DNA of 64,000 bases, taken from the NCBI RefSeq assembly GCF_001307155.1, contig NZ_CP012830.1, forward strand, positions 5,702,501 through 5,766,500, given 5' to 3'. The DNA comes from Pseudomonas fluorescens (GTDB taxonomy: Bacteria; Pseudomonadota; Gammaproteobacteria; Pseudomonadales; Pseudomonadaceae). Made by a program: the position numbers and the translations under genes. This document shows, in pieces, positions 9,066 through 18,289 of the stretch; position 1 is the first letter of the stretch, and the number at the start of each line of letters is the position of its first letter. The notes beneath the pieces were generated by a model, which saw nothing but the letters and a program-made list of their open reading frames with translations, had not been told where the DNA came from and did no database searches.

Positions 9066-10541
9066 ATGAAACTGAACAAGCCCAACCTTACCCGTCTGGC
9101 ACCTGAAGTGGCTCTGCCCGCCTACACCCTGAGTGCGACTCGCCAAGGTATCGCACACATCGGCGTCGGCGGTTTCCATCGCGCCCATCAGGCCTATTAC
9201 ACCGATGCCTTGATGAATACTGGAGAAGGCCTGGACTGGAGCATCTGCGGCATCGGCCTGCGTGCCGAAGATCGCCGCGCCCGGGATGACCTGGCCAGCC
9301 AGGATTACCTGTTCACGCTGTTTGAACTGGGCGACAGCGGCGACACCGAAGTACGGGTCATCGGTGCCATCAGCGACATGCTGCTGGCCGAAGACGACAC
9401 CCAGGCGCTGATCGATAAACTCGCCAGCCCGGACATTCGCATCGTCTCGCTGACCATCACCGAGGGGGGTTATTGCATTGACGACAGCACGGGTGAGTTC
9501 ATGGCCCAGCTGCCACAGATCCAGCATGACCTGGCGCATCCGAACGCACCGAAAACCGTGTTCGGTTTCCTCTGTGCGGCCCTGGCCAAACGCCGCGCCG
9601 CCGGCATTCCAGCGTTCACCTTGATGTCCTGCGATAACCTGCCGCACAACGGCGCGGTCACCCGTAAGGCCCTGCTGGCCTTCGCCGCCCTGCGCGACGC
9701 CGACCTGCGGGACTGGATCGGCGCAAACGTCAGTTTCCCCAACGCCATGGTCGACCGCATCACCCCGATGACCAGCTCGGCTCACCGTTTGCACCTGCAC
9801 GACGAACACGGCATCGACGATCTATGGCCAGTGGTCTGCGAACCTTTCGTGCAATGGGTGCTGGAAGACAACTTCGTCAACGGTCGTCCGGCCTGGGAAA
9901 AAGTCGGTGTGCAGTTCACCGACGACGTCACGCCTTACGAAGAGATGAAAATCAAACTGCTCAACGGCAGCCACCTGGCCCTGACCTACCTGGGCTTTCT
10001 CAAGGGCTATCGCTTCGTCCACGAAACCATGAACGATCCATTGTTCGTGCGTTACATGCGCGCCTATATGGACCTCGACGTAACGCCGCAATTGGCGCCG
10101 GTGCCGGGCATTGACCTGACGCAGTACAAGAACACCCTGGTCGAACGCTTCTCCAATCAGGCGATTGCCGATCAACTGGCGCGGGTTTGCTCCGACGGCT
10201 CGTCGAAGTTTCCGAAATTCACCGTACCAACCATCAACCGCTTGATTGCCGATGGTCGCGAGACCAAGCGGGCGGCATTGGTAGTGGCCGCGTGGGCGAT
10301 TTATTTGAAGGGCGTGGATGAGAATGGCGATACCTACCCGATTCCCGACCCACGGGCAGAGTTCTGTCAGGCGCTGGTGGCCGATGATGCGTTGATCACT
10401 CAGCGGATGCTGGAGGTTGAGGAAATCTTTGGCACGGCGATCCCCCACTCTGCGGAGTTTGTTGCAGCGTTTGAATGGTGCTGCAACAGCTTGCGTGAAG
10501 ATGGTGTGACGCGAACGCTCGAAAAAATACTCGCACAATGA
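9066..10541 (+). CDS. mtlD: Mannitol 2-dehydrogenase
   Basis: Long-chain NAD-dependent polyol dehydrogenase oxidising D-mannitol to D-fructose (and related polyols to ketoses), 491 aa, normal for the PF01232/PF08125 family. It shows the N-terminal Rossmann IGVGGFHRAHQAYY, the family stretch VDRITPMT, and the catalytic-domain KIKLLNGSHLALTYLG that carries the active-site Lys/Asn/His. The ATG at 9066 is chosen over TTG at 9051. The fructose formed is handled by MtlZ downstream. Confidence 0.95.
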   Translation: MKLNKPNLTRLAPEVALPAYTLSATRQGIAHIGVGGFHRAHQAYYTDALMNTGEGLDWSICGIGLRAEDRRARDDLASQDYLFTLFELGDSGDTEVRVIGAISDMLLAEDDTQALIDKLASPDIRIVSLTITEGGYCIDDSTGEFMAQLPQIQHDLAHPNAPKTVFGFLCAALAKRRAAGIPAFTLMSCDNLPHNGAVTRKALLAFAALRDADLRDWIGANVSFPNAMVDRITPMTSSAHRLHLHDEHGIDDLWPVVCEPFVQWVLEDNFVNGRPAWEKVGVQFTDDVTPYEEMKIKLLNGSHLALTYLGFLKGYRFVHETMNDPLFVRYMRAYMDLDVTPQLAPVPGIDLTQYKNTLVERFSNQAIADQLARVCSDGSSKFPKFTVPTINRLIADGRETKRAALVVAAWAIYLKGVDENGDTYPIPDPRAEFCQALVADDALITQRMLEVEEIFGTAIPHSAEFVAAFEWCCNSLREDGVTRTLEKILAQ

Positions 10542-10569
10542 TCGTTCCCACGCAGAGCGTGGGAACGAT
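10541..10569. repeat. 29-bp perfect palindrome between mtlD and mtlY
   Basis: ATCGTTCCCACGC and its exact inverse flank AGA (13+3+13). The first base belongs to the mtlD stop. It resembles a common Pseudomonas intergenic palindrome and may act as an mRNA stem inside the operon. Confidence 0.85.
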
Positions 10570-10585
10570 CTGCATCGGAGTTTTC

Positions 10586-12079
10586 ATGAGTATCAGGAAC
10601 CTGTTCCTCGGCATCGACTGCGGCACCCAGGGCACCAAAGCGCTGATCCTCGATTCGCGCAGCGGTAAAGTTCTCGGTCAAGGCGCCGCCGCCCACAGCC
10701 TGATCAGCAGCGCCAATGGCCGTCGTGAACAAGACCCGGCCCAATGGCTTGAAGCCTTGACCCTCGCCACTCGCCAGGCCTTACTCGCCGCCAACATCAG
10801 CGGCCGGGAGATTCTCGGCATCGGCGTCTCAGGCCAGCAACATGGCCTGGTCCTGCTCGATGAACAAGGTCAGGTCCTGCGCCCGGCCAAGCTCTGGTGC
10901 GACACTGAAACCACCGCAGAAAACCAGCGATTGCTAGCTCATCTGGGCGGCGAAAGTGGCTCGTTGGAACGCCTCGGCGTGGCCATCGCACCGGGCTATA
11001 CCGTGTCCAAACTGTTGTGGACCGAAGAGCAGCATCCGCAAATTTTCGCCCGCATCGCTCACATTCTGTTGCCCCACGACTACCTCAACTATTGGCTGAC
11101 CGGGCGCTGCTGCAGCGAGTTCGGCGATGCTTCGGGTACCGGCTACTTCAATGTGCGAAGCCGCCAATGGGATCTGCAGCTACTTCGTGACATCGACCCC
11201 AGTGGGCGCTTGCAAGCGGCGCTGCCCGAACTGCTGGAGGCGCATCAGGCGGTCGGCACGATTTTGCCGGACATCGCCGAACGATTGGGCATCAACCCAA
11301 AGGCGCTGGTCGCCAGCGGTGGCGGCGACAACATGATGGGCGCCCTCGGCACCGGCAATATCCAGCCCGGTGCAATCACCATGAGCCTGGGCTCTTCGGG
11401 CACCGTGTATGCCTACGCCGAGCAGCCCAACGTCAGCCCGGACGCGGCAGTCGCAACGTTCTGCTCCTCCAGTGGCGGCTGGCTGCCGTTGATTTGCACA
11501 ATGAATCTGACCAACGCGACCAGCGCCGTGCGTGAGCTGTTCGATCTCGACCTCTCACAATTCAATGCCCGGGTCGAGCAGTCACCGATTGGCGCCGAAG
11601 GCGTGAGCATGCTGCCGTTCCTCAACGGCGAGCGCGTCCCCGCCCTGCCCCATGCCACCGGCAGCCTGCTGGGGCTGAACATGAGCAACCTGACCCAGGC
11701 CAACCTCTGCCGCGCGGTGGTTGAAGGCACCACTTTCGGTTTGCGTTATGGTCTGGACCTATTGCGTCACAACGGATTGCAGAGCCGCAGCATTCGCCTC
11801 ACCGGTGGTGGCTCAAAAAGCCCGGCATGGCGGCAGATGGTCGCCGACATCATGAATACCCCGGTGGTGTGCACCGAACACAGCGAGGCCGCAGCCCTCG
11901 GTGCAGCGATTCAGGCGGCGTGGTGCGAGTCGGCCGCCGGTACCCAGCAAAGTCTGTTGGCGTTGTGCGAGCGCTGTGTCAGCCTCGACCCCAGCAGCGA
12001 AACCCAACCCGTTGCGGCGAATGTAGCGGCCTACCAACAGGCCTATGAGCGTTATCGCCAACAGGTCGCAACCCTTTAA
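10586..12079 (+). CDS. mtlY: Xylulokinase of the mannitol/arabitol operon
   Basis: FGGY-family kinase phosphorylating D-xylulose (product of arabitol oxidation), 497 aa. The N-terminal phosphate-binding motif LGIDCGTQGTKALI, the GVSGQQHGLV motif typical of xylulokinases, and the C-terminal ATPase motif LTGGGSKSPAWRQMVADI are present. CGGAG before ATG 10586 decides the start; the open frame extends upstream through the palindrome but that part is not protein-like. Confidence 0.94.
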   Translation: MSIRNLFLGIDCGTQGTKALILDSRSGKVLGQGAAAHSLISSANGRREQDPAQWLEALTLATRQALLAANISGREILGIGVSGQQHGLVLLDEQGQVLRPAKLWCDTETTAENQRLLAHLGGESGSLERLGVAIAPGYTVSKLLWTEEQHPQIFARIAHILLPHDYLNYWLTGRCCSEFGDASGTGYFNVRSRQWDLQLLRDIDPSGRLQAALPELLEAHQAVGTILPDIAERLGINPKALVASGGGDNMMGALGTGNIQPGAITMSLGSSGTVYAYAEQPNVSPDAAVATFCSSSGGWLPLICTMNLTNATSAVRELFDLDLSQFNARVEQSPIGAEGVSMLPFLNGERVPALPHATGSLLGLNMSNLTQANLCRAVVEGTTFGLRYGLDLLRHNGLQSRSIRLTGGGSKSPAWRQMVADIMNTPVVCTEHSEAAALGAAIQAAWCESAAGTQQSLLALCERCVSLDPSSETQPVAANVAAYQQAYERYRQQVATL

Positions 12080-12092
12080 AGAGTGAACAACT

Positions 12093-13037
12093 ATGTATCT
12101 GGTGTGTGGAGAAGCACTGTTCGATTTCTTCAGCGAAAACGCGGCCAGCAGTCAGGCTTCGACCGTGAATTACAAGGCAATTGCCGGCGGATCACCATTC
12201 AACGTGGCGGTCGGCTTACGTCGATTGGGGGTGGACTCGGCGCTGTTCGCCGGGCTGTCCACCGACTACCTCGGCCGTCGCTTGCAGCAGGTGTTAGCTG
12301 ATGAAGGGGTACGTGCTGATTACTTGCTGGACTTCGACGCGCCAACCACCCTGGCGATGGTCGCGGTCGGTGCCAATGGCTCGCCACATTACAGCTTTCG
12401 CGGTGAAGGTTGCGCTGATCGCCAGCTCACGCTCGCCCATCTGCCAGAGTTGAGTGATGAGGTGCGCGGTCTGCACATCGGCTCGTTCTCGCTGGTGGTG
12501 CAACCGATTGCCGACACACTGCTGGCGCTGGTACGTCGGGAAAGCGGTAAACGCCTGATCAGCCTCGATCCGAATGTACGGCTTAATCCCGAGCCGGACA
12601 TCGAATTGTGGCGTTCGCGGATTGCCGAGTTGATGAAATACGCCGACCTGATCAAGGTCAGCGACGAAGACTTGAGCCTGCTGTATCCGGGGCGCGAGCC
12701 GCAGAGTGTGATCGACAGCTGGCTCGAACATCGCTGCCAATTGGTGTTCCTGACCCGCGGCGGCCAGGGTGCGACGGTGTTCAGCCGTCGTCATGGCAGT
12801 TGGTCCGCGCCGGCAAGCAAGGTGGTCATTGCCGACACCGTTGGTGCCGGTGACACTTTCCAGGCTGCATTGATCACCTGGCTGACCGAGCAACAGCTCG
12901 ATTCAGTCGACGGCTTGCAGCGCTTGAGCCGCGAACAGATCGACGCGATGCTCAGGTTCGCCATCAGCGCAGCCGCCCTGACGTGCAGCAAGACCGGGCC
13001 GGATTTGCCGTACCGGCATCAGTTGGAAATGCGCTGA
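12093..13037 (+). CDS. mtlZ: Fructokinase (PfkB family)
   Basis: Ribokinase-type sugar kinase, 314 aa, converting fructose from mannitol to fructose 6-phosphate. PfkB signatures: GGSPFNVAVGLRRLG near the N-terminus and DTVGAGDTFQAAL with catalytic Asp near residue 250. It is the last gene of the operon, 13 bases after mtlY. Confidence 0.94.
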   Translation: MYLVCGEALFDFFSENAASSQASTVNYKAIAGGSPFNVAVGLRRLGVDSALFAGLSTDYLGRRLQQVLADEGVRADYLLDFDAPTTLAMVAVGANGSPHYSFRGEGCADRQLTLAHLPELSDEVRGLHIGSFSLVVQPIADTLLALVRRESGKRLISLDPNVRLNPEPDIELWRSRIAELMKYADLIKVSDEDLSLLYPGREPQSVIDSWLEHRCQLVFLTRGGQGATVFSRRHGSWSAPASKVVIADTVGAGDTFQAALITWLTEQQLDSVDGLQRLSREQIDAMLRFAISAAALTCSKTGPDLPYRHQLEMR

Positions 13038-13047
13038 ATGTGAGGGC

Positions 13048-13135
13048 CTCTTCGCGAGCAAGCTTTGCTCCTACAGGTCACGTGTTACTTGACGACATTG
13101 ATCACCCGTAGGAGCAAGGCTTGCCCGCGAAAGCG
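13048..13135. repeat. Inverted REP doublet after mtlZ
   Basis: TCGCGAGCAAGCTTTGCTCC (about 13052) faces GTAGGAGCAAGGCTTGCCCG (about 13110), separated by about 40 bases. It is a REPIN-like pair in the gap between two convergent units and probably stabilises or ends the mtl transcript. Confidence 0.8.
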
Positions 13136-13162
13136 GTCTACCTCACACCACCACTCTCACTG

Positions 13163-14464
13163 TCACAACACCGAAAAGTTGTAACTCACAATCAACCGGG
13201 TCTCATCCACATCCCGGGCGAACTTCTCGTAGTTGCTCCGATACGTCGCGTTGCGCAGCCGCAGGCTCAGATCCTTGAACGTCCCGCTCTGCACTACATA
13301 CTTGAGCTCGCTGTCGCGCTCCCACTCCTTGCCTTCCTGCTCGCTGCCCGGCACCTTGATCTGATCGCCATTCACATAGCGGGTCAGGAAGCTCAAGCCA
13401 TTGAGGCCGACGGCCTTGAAGTCGTAGTCGTAGCGCAACTGCCAGGAGCGTTCCTGGGCCGCAGCGAAGTCGTTGACCTGCACATAGTTGACCAGATACG
13501 GGTTACTGCCATCCAGGTACGGCATCGAGTTATCACCGATCATTCGCTGCCAGCCGGCGCTTAGCGTGTGACCGCCAAGGGTGTAGCCGAGCATGCCACT
13601 CAAGGCACGGTTCTCGATGGAGCCGGCGCGAGCGGCGCCGCTGTCGGCACTGTCGAATACGCGCAGGTCAGCCTTCAACAGGCCCGAGCCTAATGGCTGA
13701 TTGGCCAGCAAACCGACAAAGTGCTGACGGTAGATATCTTCCAGTTCGGCGTAATGATACTGAGCGGTCAGGCGCTCGTTGATCTTGTAATCGATGCCAT
13801 ACATATCGAAGTGATCGGCCGTGACGTTGCAGGCGTAACGCTTGTTCTTGCAGTGCACGCGGATGTCCTGGGCGTCGGTGGAATCCCGAGCGGTGTATTT
13901 GTCCAGGCGAGCGGCCGTGAAGGTCAGGTCCTTGAATTCTTTCGATGTGAGCATCACACCGTTTAACATCGTCGGCAGCAGACGGCCATCGTTGTACTTG
14001 AGCAGTGGCAAGTCAGGCAACTGCGCACCGTACTTCAGAACGCTTTGCGAGACGCGGACTTTGGCCGTCAAACCCAGCTTGGCGTATTGGTCTTTCGAGC
14101 CTCGCGGGTTCTCGCCGGTGGACGGCAACAAGCCGCTGTTGCTGCTGTCGGGGCTGGAATCGAGTTTGAGCCCGAGCATGCCCAACGCATCGACGCCGAA
14201 CCCTACGGTGCCTTCGGTGTAGCCCGATTGCAGATTGAGAATGAAACCCTGGGCCGACTCGTCACGCTTCGACGCACCCTGCTCGTTCGAGGTATGACCA
14301 TCACGAAAATCGCGGTTGAAATACACCGTGCGCGATTCGACTTTGACGCTGCTGTCTTCGATAAAACCGCTGGCCTGGGACTGCGCGGTAAAACCTGCGC
14401 ACAGCAGCAAAGCGCCGAAGCCCAGAACCGGGCACGGTGTGATGAGGGGAAACGGGGGACGCAT
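13163..14464 (-). CDS. OprD-family outer-membrane porin
   Basis: Second OprD-type porin, 433 aa, convergent with the mtl operon. The signal peptide runs to about QSQASG. OprD landmarks are SRTVYFNRDFRDG, QGFILNLQSGYTEGTVGFGVDALGMLGLKLDSS and a C-terminal VSYNFSVL. GGAG nine bases before ATG 14464 fixes the start. It is clearly related to the porin at 3210 but not a recent copy. Being next to the polyol operon does not prove a polyol substrate; OprD members mostly carry small carboxylates, peptides or amino acids. Confidence 0.92.
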   Translation of the reverse strand: MRPPFPLITPCPVLGFGALLLCAGFTAQSQASGFIEDSSVKVESRTVYFNRDFRDGHTSNEQGASKRDESAQGFILNLQSGYTEGTVGFGVDALGMLGLKLDSSPDSSNSGLLPSTGENPRGSKDQYAKLGLTAKVRVSQSVLKYGAQLPDLPLLKYNDGRLLPTMLNGVMLTSKEFKDLTFTAARLDKYTARDSTDAQDIRVHCKNKRYACNVTADHFDMYGIDYKINERLTAQYHYAELEDIYRQHFVGLLANQPLGSGLLKADLRVFDSADSGAARAGSIENRALSGMLGYTLGGHTLSAGWQRMIGDNSMPYLDGSNPYLVNYVQVNDFAAAQERSWQLRYDYDFKAVGLNGLSFLTRYVNGDQIKVPGSEQEGKEWERDSELKYVVQSGTFKDLSLRLRNATYRSNYEKFARDVDETRLIVSYNFSVL

Positions 14465-14821
14465 GAAAAAAAGCTCCAACAGCGCATCTTTGCGGCAGGA
14501 CAATCAGCCAACACAAATAGCGTTCATCCAGCGAAAAGGTTCGCCGTGATGAAGTGAAAAGTTACGGGGGTGATTGCCAATAGTGGCAGATGGCTGCTAG
14601 CTGATACAGACGACTTTAGTCTGAAAATGACTGCCAATTACTGCCCGCCGATGAGTTACCGATAGCGCTTAATGAACACGTACTCATCGTTTTTTCGGTG
14701 ACAAGACCAGACTAGCCACGACCCTAGAGGCGCATTCTGTCCGACTGGTTACGTATGCCAGGAGCAGCGTAAACACGTAAACTCCCGCCCTTATCAGGAA
14801 ACGGACTTCGGATTCAACGTC
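14465..14821. other. Intergenic, divergent promoter region
   Basis: Holds the upstream regions of the porin (minus) and the YcxB-like gene (plus). No credible gene, repeat or strong hairpin seen. Confidence 0.5.
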
Positions 14822-15499
14822 ATGGAATTGCAATTCAGCATTACCCCCAAGCATACCGAGATCAGGATCGGCAAACTGCTGGAGCGCGAGATGCTCAAGC
14901 ATGATCAACAGCAGGCCCGACTGCTGGGCTATGTCGCACGCTTTCAGGACCGCCTGATCGCCCCGCTGCTGTTTCTCCTGGGCCTGGTTGGCGGCATGCT
15001 GGCAATCTATTTCCCTGCGCGCGAGTTCAGCACTCAGAAGTTCATCTCCATGGCGCTGTTTGGGGTGATCTTCTTGGTGTTCTGGCGGGTCTACTCCGGT
15101 CGCCTGCTAAGCCATTTACGTGAACGTATCGCCGACAACCGTGCCAAGCCGCGCGCGCCTTTTCGCAGCGCGAACCAGCGTCTCATAGCAATGAAATTGC
15201 GCATTTCCCTCAAGGCAGCTGAAGGTGGTTATCGCCTGCAATTCGACGACCAGGGCTTCACCCTGATCAATACCAGGGGCAAAGGCGCCATAAGTAGGCT
15301 GGCCTGGGGGCAGATTGCGCGTCTCACAGTAACGCCCGACTTCTACTCCGTTGCCTGCGCCAAACTGTATCGTGAGGACAAGGCCTATCACATCCCCAGG
15401 CATAGCGATGTGATGGACGCGGATTCGTATCAGCAAGGTTTGCAGCTGTTTTTGAGCCGAGTGCCCGTCTCGGCCAAGGAGTCATGCGTCGCGCCCTGA
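14822..15499 (+). CDS. YcxB-like membrane protein
   Basis: 225-aa protein with a short N-terminal beta region (MELQFSITPKHTEI), two adjacent transmembrane helices (about residues 45-62 and 75-92) and a C-terminal soluble domain with GFTLINTRGKGAISRLAWGQ. This is the layout of the YcxB-like (PF14317) family of bacterial membrane proteins of unknown function. It stands alone between unrelated genes. The ATG at 14822 is the only reasonable start; no strong SD is visible. Confidence 0.75.
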   Translation: MELQFSITPKHTEIRIGKLLEREMLKHDQQQARLLGYVARFQDRLIAPLLFLLGLVGGMLAIYFPAREFSTQKFISMALFGVIFLVFWRVYSGRLLSHLRERIADNRAKPRAPFRSANQRLIAMKLRISLKAAEGGYRLQFDDQGFTLINTRGKGAISRLAWGQIARLTVTPDFYSVACAKLYREDKAYHIPRHSDVMDADSYQQGLQLFLSRVPVSAKESCVAP

Positions 15500-15580
15500 G
15501 CCTCTTCTGACCAGCGTGACCCTTTTTGTGTCCCTCTCCCTTTAACCCGCCTCGGCGCAGATATTAAAGAACATGGTCAA

Positions 15581-16114
15581 ATGAGAAAAATTTGGCTGTA
15601 TACGATAGCTCTGTTGGTGGGCGGCCCTGCTTACGCAGAACCCATCAAGGCGATCCTCAACTGTCCATTCTCCGATGGAACGCATGCATCGCTGTTGGCC
15701 ACATCGACTTTGGAAGGTCAGAAGCTGTTTTTGAAAGTCGACGGGAATATCCAGAGTGCATTTTCCGATATGCCGAACGCTGATTTTGTCGGACAGATTG
15801 TCATGGCCAAGTGTGTTGCCTCCGGCTTGATATTCGCACTCAACTACGGAACCCCGTACTCCAAGGGAGTCCTCTTACGAAAGAATCCAATAAGTCACGC
15901 TACCGAACGGATTGATTTTTCTGAAAAAGCGCTTCCTCGCTGGCTCTATGTCGGGCGTGAACAGATGCGACTCGTCATTCCAAACAGTGGACATGAAGTC
16001 GCCGCAAAGTTTCTGGTCTACGATTTCGTCAATGAAAAGGGACAGCCGGAAGAAGTCGAAGGCGTTGATACTCTTCCAGACAAGCTCGGATTTAAGGTTC
16101 TACGCTTGAAATGA
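15581..16114 (+). CDS. Secreted protein of unknown function (copy 1 of a tandem pair)
   Basis: 177 aa with a clean signal peptide (MRKIWLYTIALLVGGPAYAEP). The mature part carries two cysteines (ILNCPF, KCVASG) that could form a disulphide and ends with an RWLYVG...NSGHEVAAKFLVYDF block. The same block recurs in the next gene (RWVQMS...NTGNESSHKYLVYGKG), so the two are diverged tandem duplicates. Not recognised as a named family. Probably periplasmic. Confidence 0.7.
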   Translation: MRKIWLYTIALLVGGPAYAEPIKAILNCPFSDGTHASLLATSTLEGQKLFLKVDGNIQSAFSDMPNADFVGQIVMAKCVASGLIFALNYGTPYSKGVLLRKNPISHATERIDFSEKALPRWLYVGREQMRLVIPNSGHEVAAKFLVYDFVNEKGQPEEVEGVDTLPDKLGFKVLRLK

Positions 16115-16221
16115 GCAAACGTTTGGCATTGACACTTCCATCACTGCTCACATGCCGGGCAGTTAGCCGCATTAATACTCTTTACTCCGACTCAATACGG
16201 CTCATACGGCATATCATTCAA

Positions 16222-16779
16222 ATGAGACAATTTTCGCTTGGCATCTCGCTTGCCCTATTCTGCGTACATACTTTTGCTGCACCACCACAGATAATATCTG
16301 TCGTCAGCTGTGAGTTGGCAGGCCCCAGGAATACGGTCGAACTGTTACGTGGCTCACCCATTGTTGACTCCTACATCTACAACATCCGCCACACTCAAAA
16401 AAACCGACTTATCTTTGGCACCCAGGATGCCTCTCGAGGTACCTCTGTTCAGTGGCAGTGCGCATCCAATCAATCGAATATAAACGTACTGGTGGTCTCT
16501 GGTGAATTCACGTCGAACTATCTCCAGGGCGCTCTTTTTTACTACGACCCGAAAACAGGGCAAATAGAGCGTGTCGATTTCGCCGAAAGAAATCGCCCGC
16601 GCTGGGTGCAAATGTCCGAACAGGGGGCTCGCGTGATTTTCGAGAACACGGGTAATGAGAGCTCCCACAAGTATTTGGTCTACGGAAAAGGCGACACGTA
16701 TCTGGAGCTTGATGAGTTACCACCAGCATCTGATGAAAATGGAGGTCCCCTGATCGAACTGCATGGTCCTCAACCGTAA
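16222..16779 (+). CDS. Secreted protein of unknown function (copy 2 of a tandem pair)
   Basis: 185 aa from the ATG at 16222, which opens a good signal peptide (MRQFSLGISLALFCVHTFAA). The open frame extends to 16111 but the extra 37 residues are not signal-like. It shares the cysteine pair and the DFAERNRPRWV...YLVYGK region with the upstream gene. GC is lower than the mtl region. Function unknown. Confidence 0.65.
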   Translation: MRQFSLGISLALFCVHTFAAPPQIISVVSCELAGPRNTVELLRGSPIVDSYIYNIRHTQKNRLIFGTQDASRGTSVQWQCASNQSNINVLVVSGEFTSNYLQGALFYYDPKTGQIERVDFAERNRPRWVQMSEQGARVIFENTGNESSHKYLVYGKGDTYLELDELPPASDENGGPLIELHGPQP

Positions 16780-16950
16780 GTCGATCAACCCGCTACGTCC
16801 GTTAGGAACCCCACCGAGCTTAACCCCCGGTTAATCCTGCGGTCTAAAATTAACTGGACCGCGTTCGCGCAGAATCTTCTGACGCCCTGCGCGGCAGGGC
16901 CGACATCGTCAGGTGTCGCGCTGACTTCACGTCTGCACCGGAGACTTCTC

Positions 16951-17214
16951 ATGAACATGCGTATTTTTCTGGTGGCCTCTGCCCTCGCCTGCACCGGGTT
17001 TACCGGGCTGGCGCTGGCCGACTCCGCACCCTCCCAGCCTGTGCCGTATCACTACGGAATGTCGCTGCACGTCAAGAAAGTGGTTTCGATGACCGAGCCC
17101 ACAACGCAAGACTGCAAGGTGGTGACGGCGGAGATGAAGTTCATCGACGACGTGGGTAAACAGGAATACATCAGCTATCGCAAGCTGTCGGATGCCTGCA
17201 GCTATCAGAACTGA
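16951..17214 (+). CDS. DUF2790 small periplasmic protein
   Basis: 87 aa: signal peptide to about GLALA, then PVPYHYGMSLHVKKVVSMTE, the core of the Pseudomonas DUF2790 family, with two cysteines (DCKVV, DACSY) likely disulphide-bonded. Members are often stress or copper regulated in Pseudomonas; nothing in this promoter shows that here. SD GGAGA lies upstream. Confidence 0.85.
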   Translation: MNMRIFLVASALACTGFTGLALADSAPSQPVPYHYGMSLHVKKVVSMTEPTTQDCKVVTAEMKFIDDVGKQEYISYRKLSDACSYQN

Positions 17215-17253
17215 GTCATGGCGCTGCGCAACGCCAGGCATTTGGTGATGGGC

Positions 17254-17279
17254 GAGGCCAAAGGTTATGCTTTGGCCTC
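17254..17279 (+). terminator. Perfect 10-bp stem-loop
   Basis: GAGGCCAAAG / CTTTGGCCTC around GTTATG, after the DUF2790 gene. It lacks a clear T run, so it could be a terminator or a stem in the next gene's leader. Confidence 0.5.
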
Positions 17280-17303
17280 CCCTCACTGCCGCAAGGATTC
17301 GCC

Positions 17304-17702
17304 ATGCAGTTTTCGTTTCGCACACTGTCGATGTTTACCGCTGGTCTGTGTTTTGCGCTGGCGCTGGTCTGGGGCTTTATACCCGAGGTGATGCTGTCGA
17401 TCTGGAGTATCGGATACTCGGACGCGACAGGCTTGGTGGCCAGACGCAGTGCGATGTTGTTTGTGGCGCTGGGCGTGATGTTTTATCAGGCTCGCAACAC
17501 GCCGCCGTCCGTTTCGCGTAGCGCGCTGAGCAGCGGTCTCGTGGTGGCGGTTTTCGGGCTGGCCACACTGGGTGTCGGCGAATGGCTCAACGGCCACGCC
17601 GGCCCGGGTATCTTGCTGGCGGTGGCGGTGGAGATTGCGCTGGGCCTGGCATTTCTCCAGACCCGGCGTGCGCCCGTCGAACTCGCAGAAATCGTGGATT
17701 AA
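17304..17702 (+). CDS. Four-helix inner-membrane protein of unknown function
   Basis: 132 aa with four hydrophobic segments (about 8-28, 47-63, 75-92, 97-115) and little else. SD AAGGA lies seven bases before ATG 17304. Its stop overlaps that of the DUF1652 gene on the other strand by four bases. Not assigned to a named family from sequence alone. Confidence 0.7.
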   Translation: MQFSFRTLSMFTAGLCFALALVWGFIPEVMLSIWSIGYSDATGLVARRSAMLFVALGVMFYQARNTPPSVSRSALSSGLVVAVFGLATLGVGEWLNGHAGPGILLAVAVEIALGLAFLQTRRAPVELAEIVD

Positions 17703-17971
17703 TGCGCGCGGACCTTTGACGCGAGCACATGGCTGCCGGGGGTGTGATCCTCCAGGTCGTGGCGCAATTCAGCGATCAAATCGTTGATTTCACGACAGCC
17801 GTTAAGAGCGTTCGCATCGATGCCGGTCACCAGCAGATCCAGTTGGTCCGTCCGGTGGTTGTCGTAGACCTTGACGGTCATCGACAAGTCCGGTGACAAG
17901 GTGCATTGGCACCGTTTAGGCAAAAAGCTGTGTTCAATGATATTGCGAAGTTCCAAGGCAGAAAGAAACAT
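17699..17971 (-). CDS. DUF1652 small protein
   Basis: 90 aa with the DUF1652 pattern found throughout Pseudomonas: ALELRNIIEHSFLPKRCQCT, then DLLVTGIDANALNGCREINDLIAELRHDL. GGGAGGGG precedes the ATG at 17971, which is preferred over an upstream alternative start. Cytosolic, function unknown. Confidence 0.85.
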   Translation of the reverse strand: MFLSALELRNIIEHSFLPKRCQCTLSPDLSMTVKVYDNHRTDQLDLLVTGIDANALNGCREINDLIAELRHDLEDHTPGSHVLASKVRAH

Positions 17972-18289
17972 TACACCCCTCCCTTTTTGTAGGACCATCG
18001 ATCAATCGCCGGGTTAACCGCCGTCAGTCTTGCCCATCCTTATCTCGCGGTTTTTCCTGGCGTGTTTTTCATGCACTGGAATGAAGCATAAGGTATGCCC
18101 GGGAATTCGCACGACGGGCCGTCGGTAAATCAGCTATTTGCGACGAACCGCCAAGTGACCTCGTGCAAAACGCATGATTGCCACTAATCATCTCTCACGT
18201 TGCCAACTTCGCCGTCGTGATTTGCATTGAGCGACCTGCACAGTAAGAATGCTCGCATTCACCGACTCAACCAAGAGCAAGGAGGCATC
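17972..18289. other. Intergenic, divergent promoters
   Basis: About 320 bases between the DUF1652 gene and ecotin. No gene-like frame, repeat or strong stem seen. Confidence 0.5.

Noticed and set aside
10541..10569. Palindrome considered as a regulator binding site
   Set aside because: Inside an operon and of the common dispersed intergenic type, so a repeat is the simpler reading.
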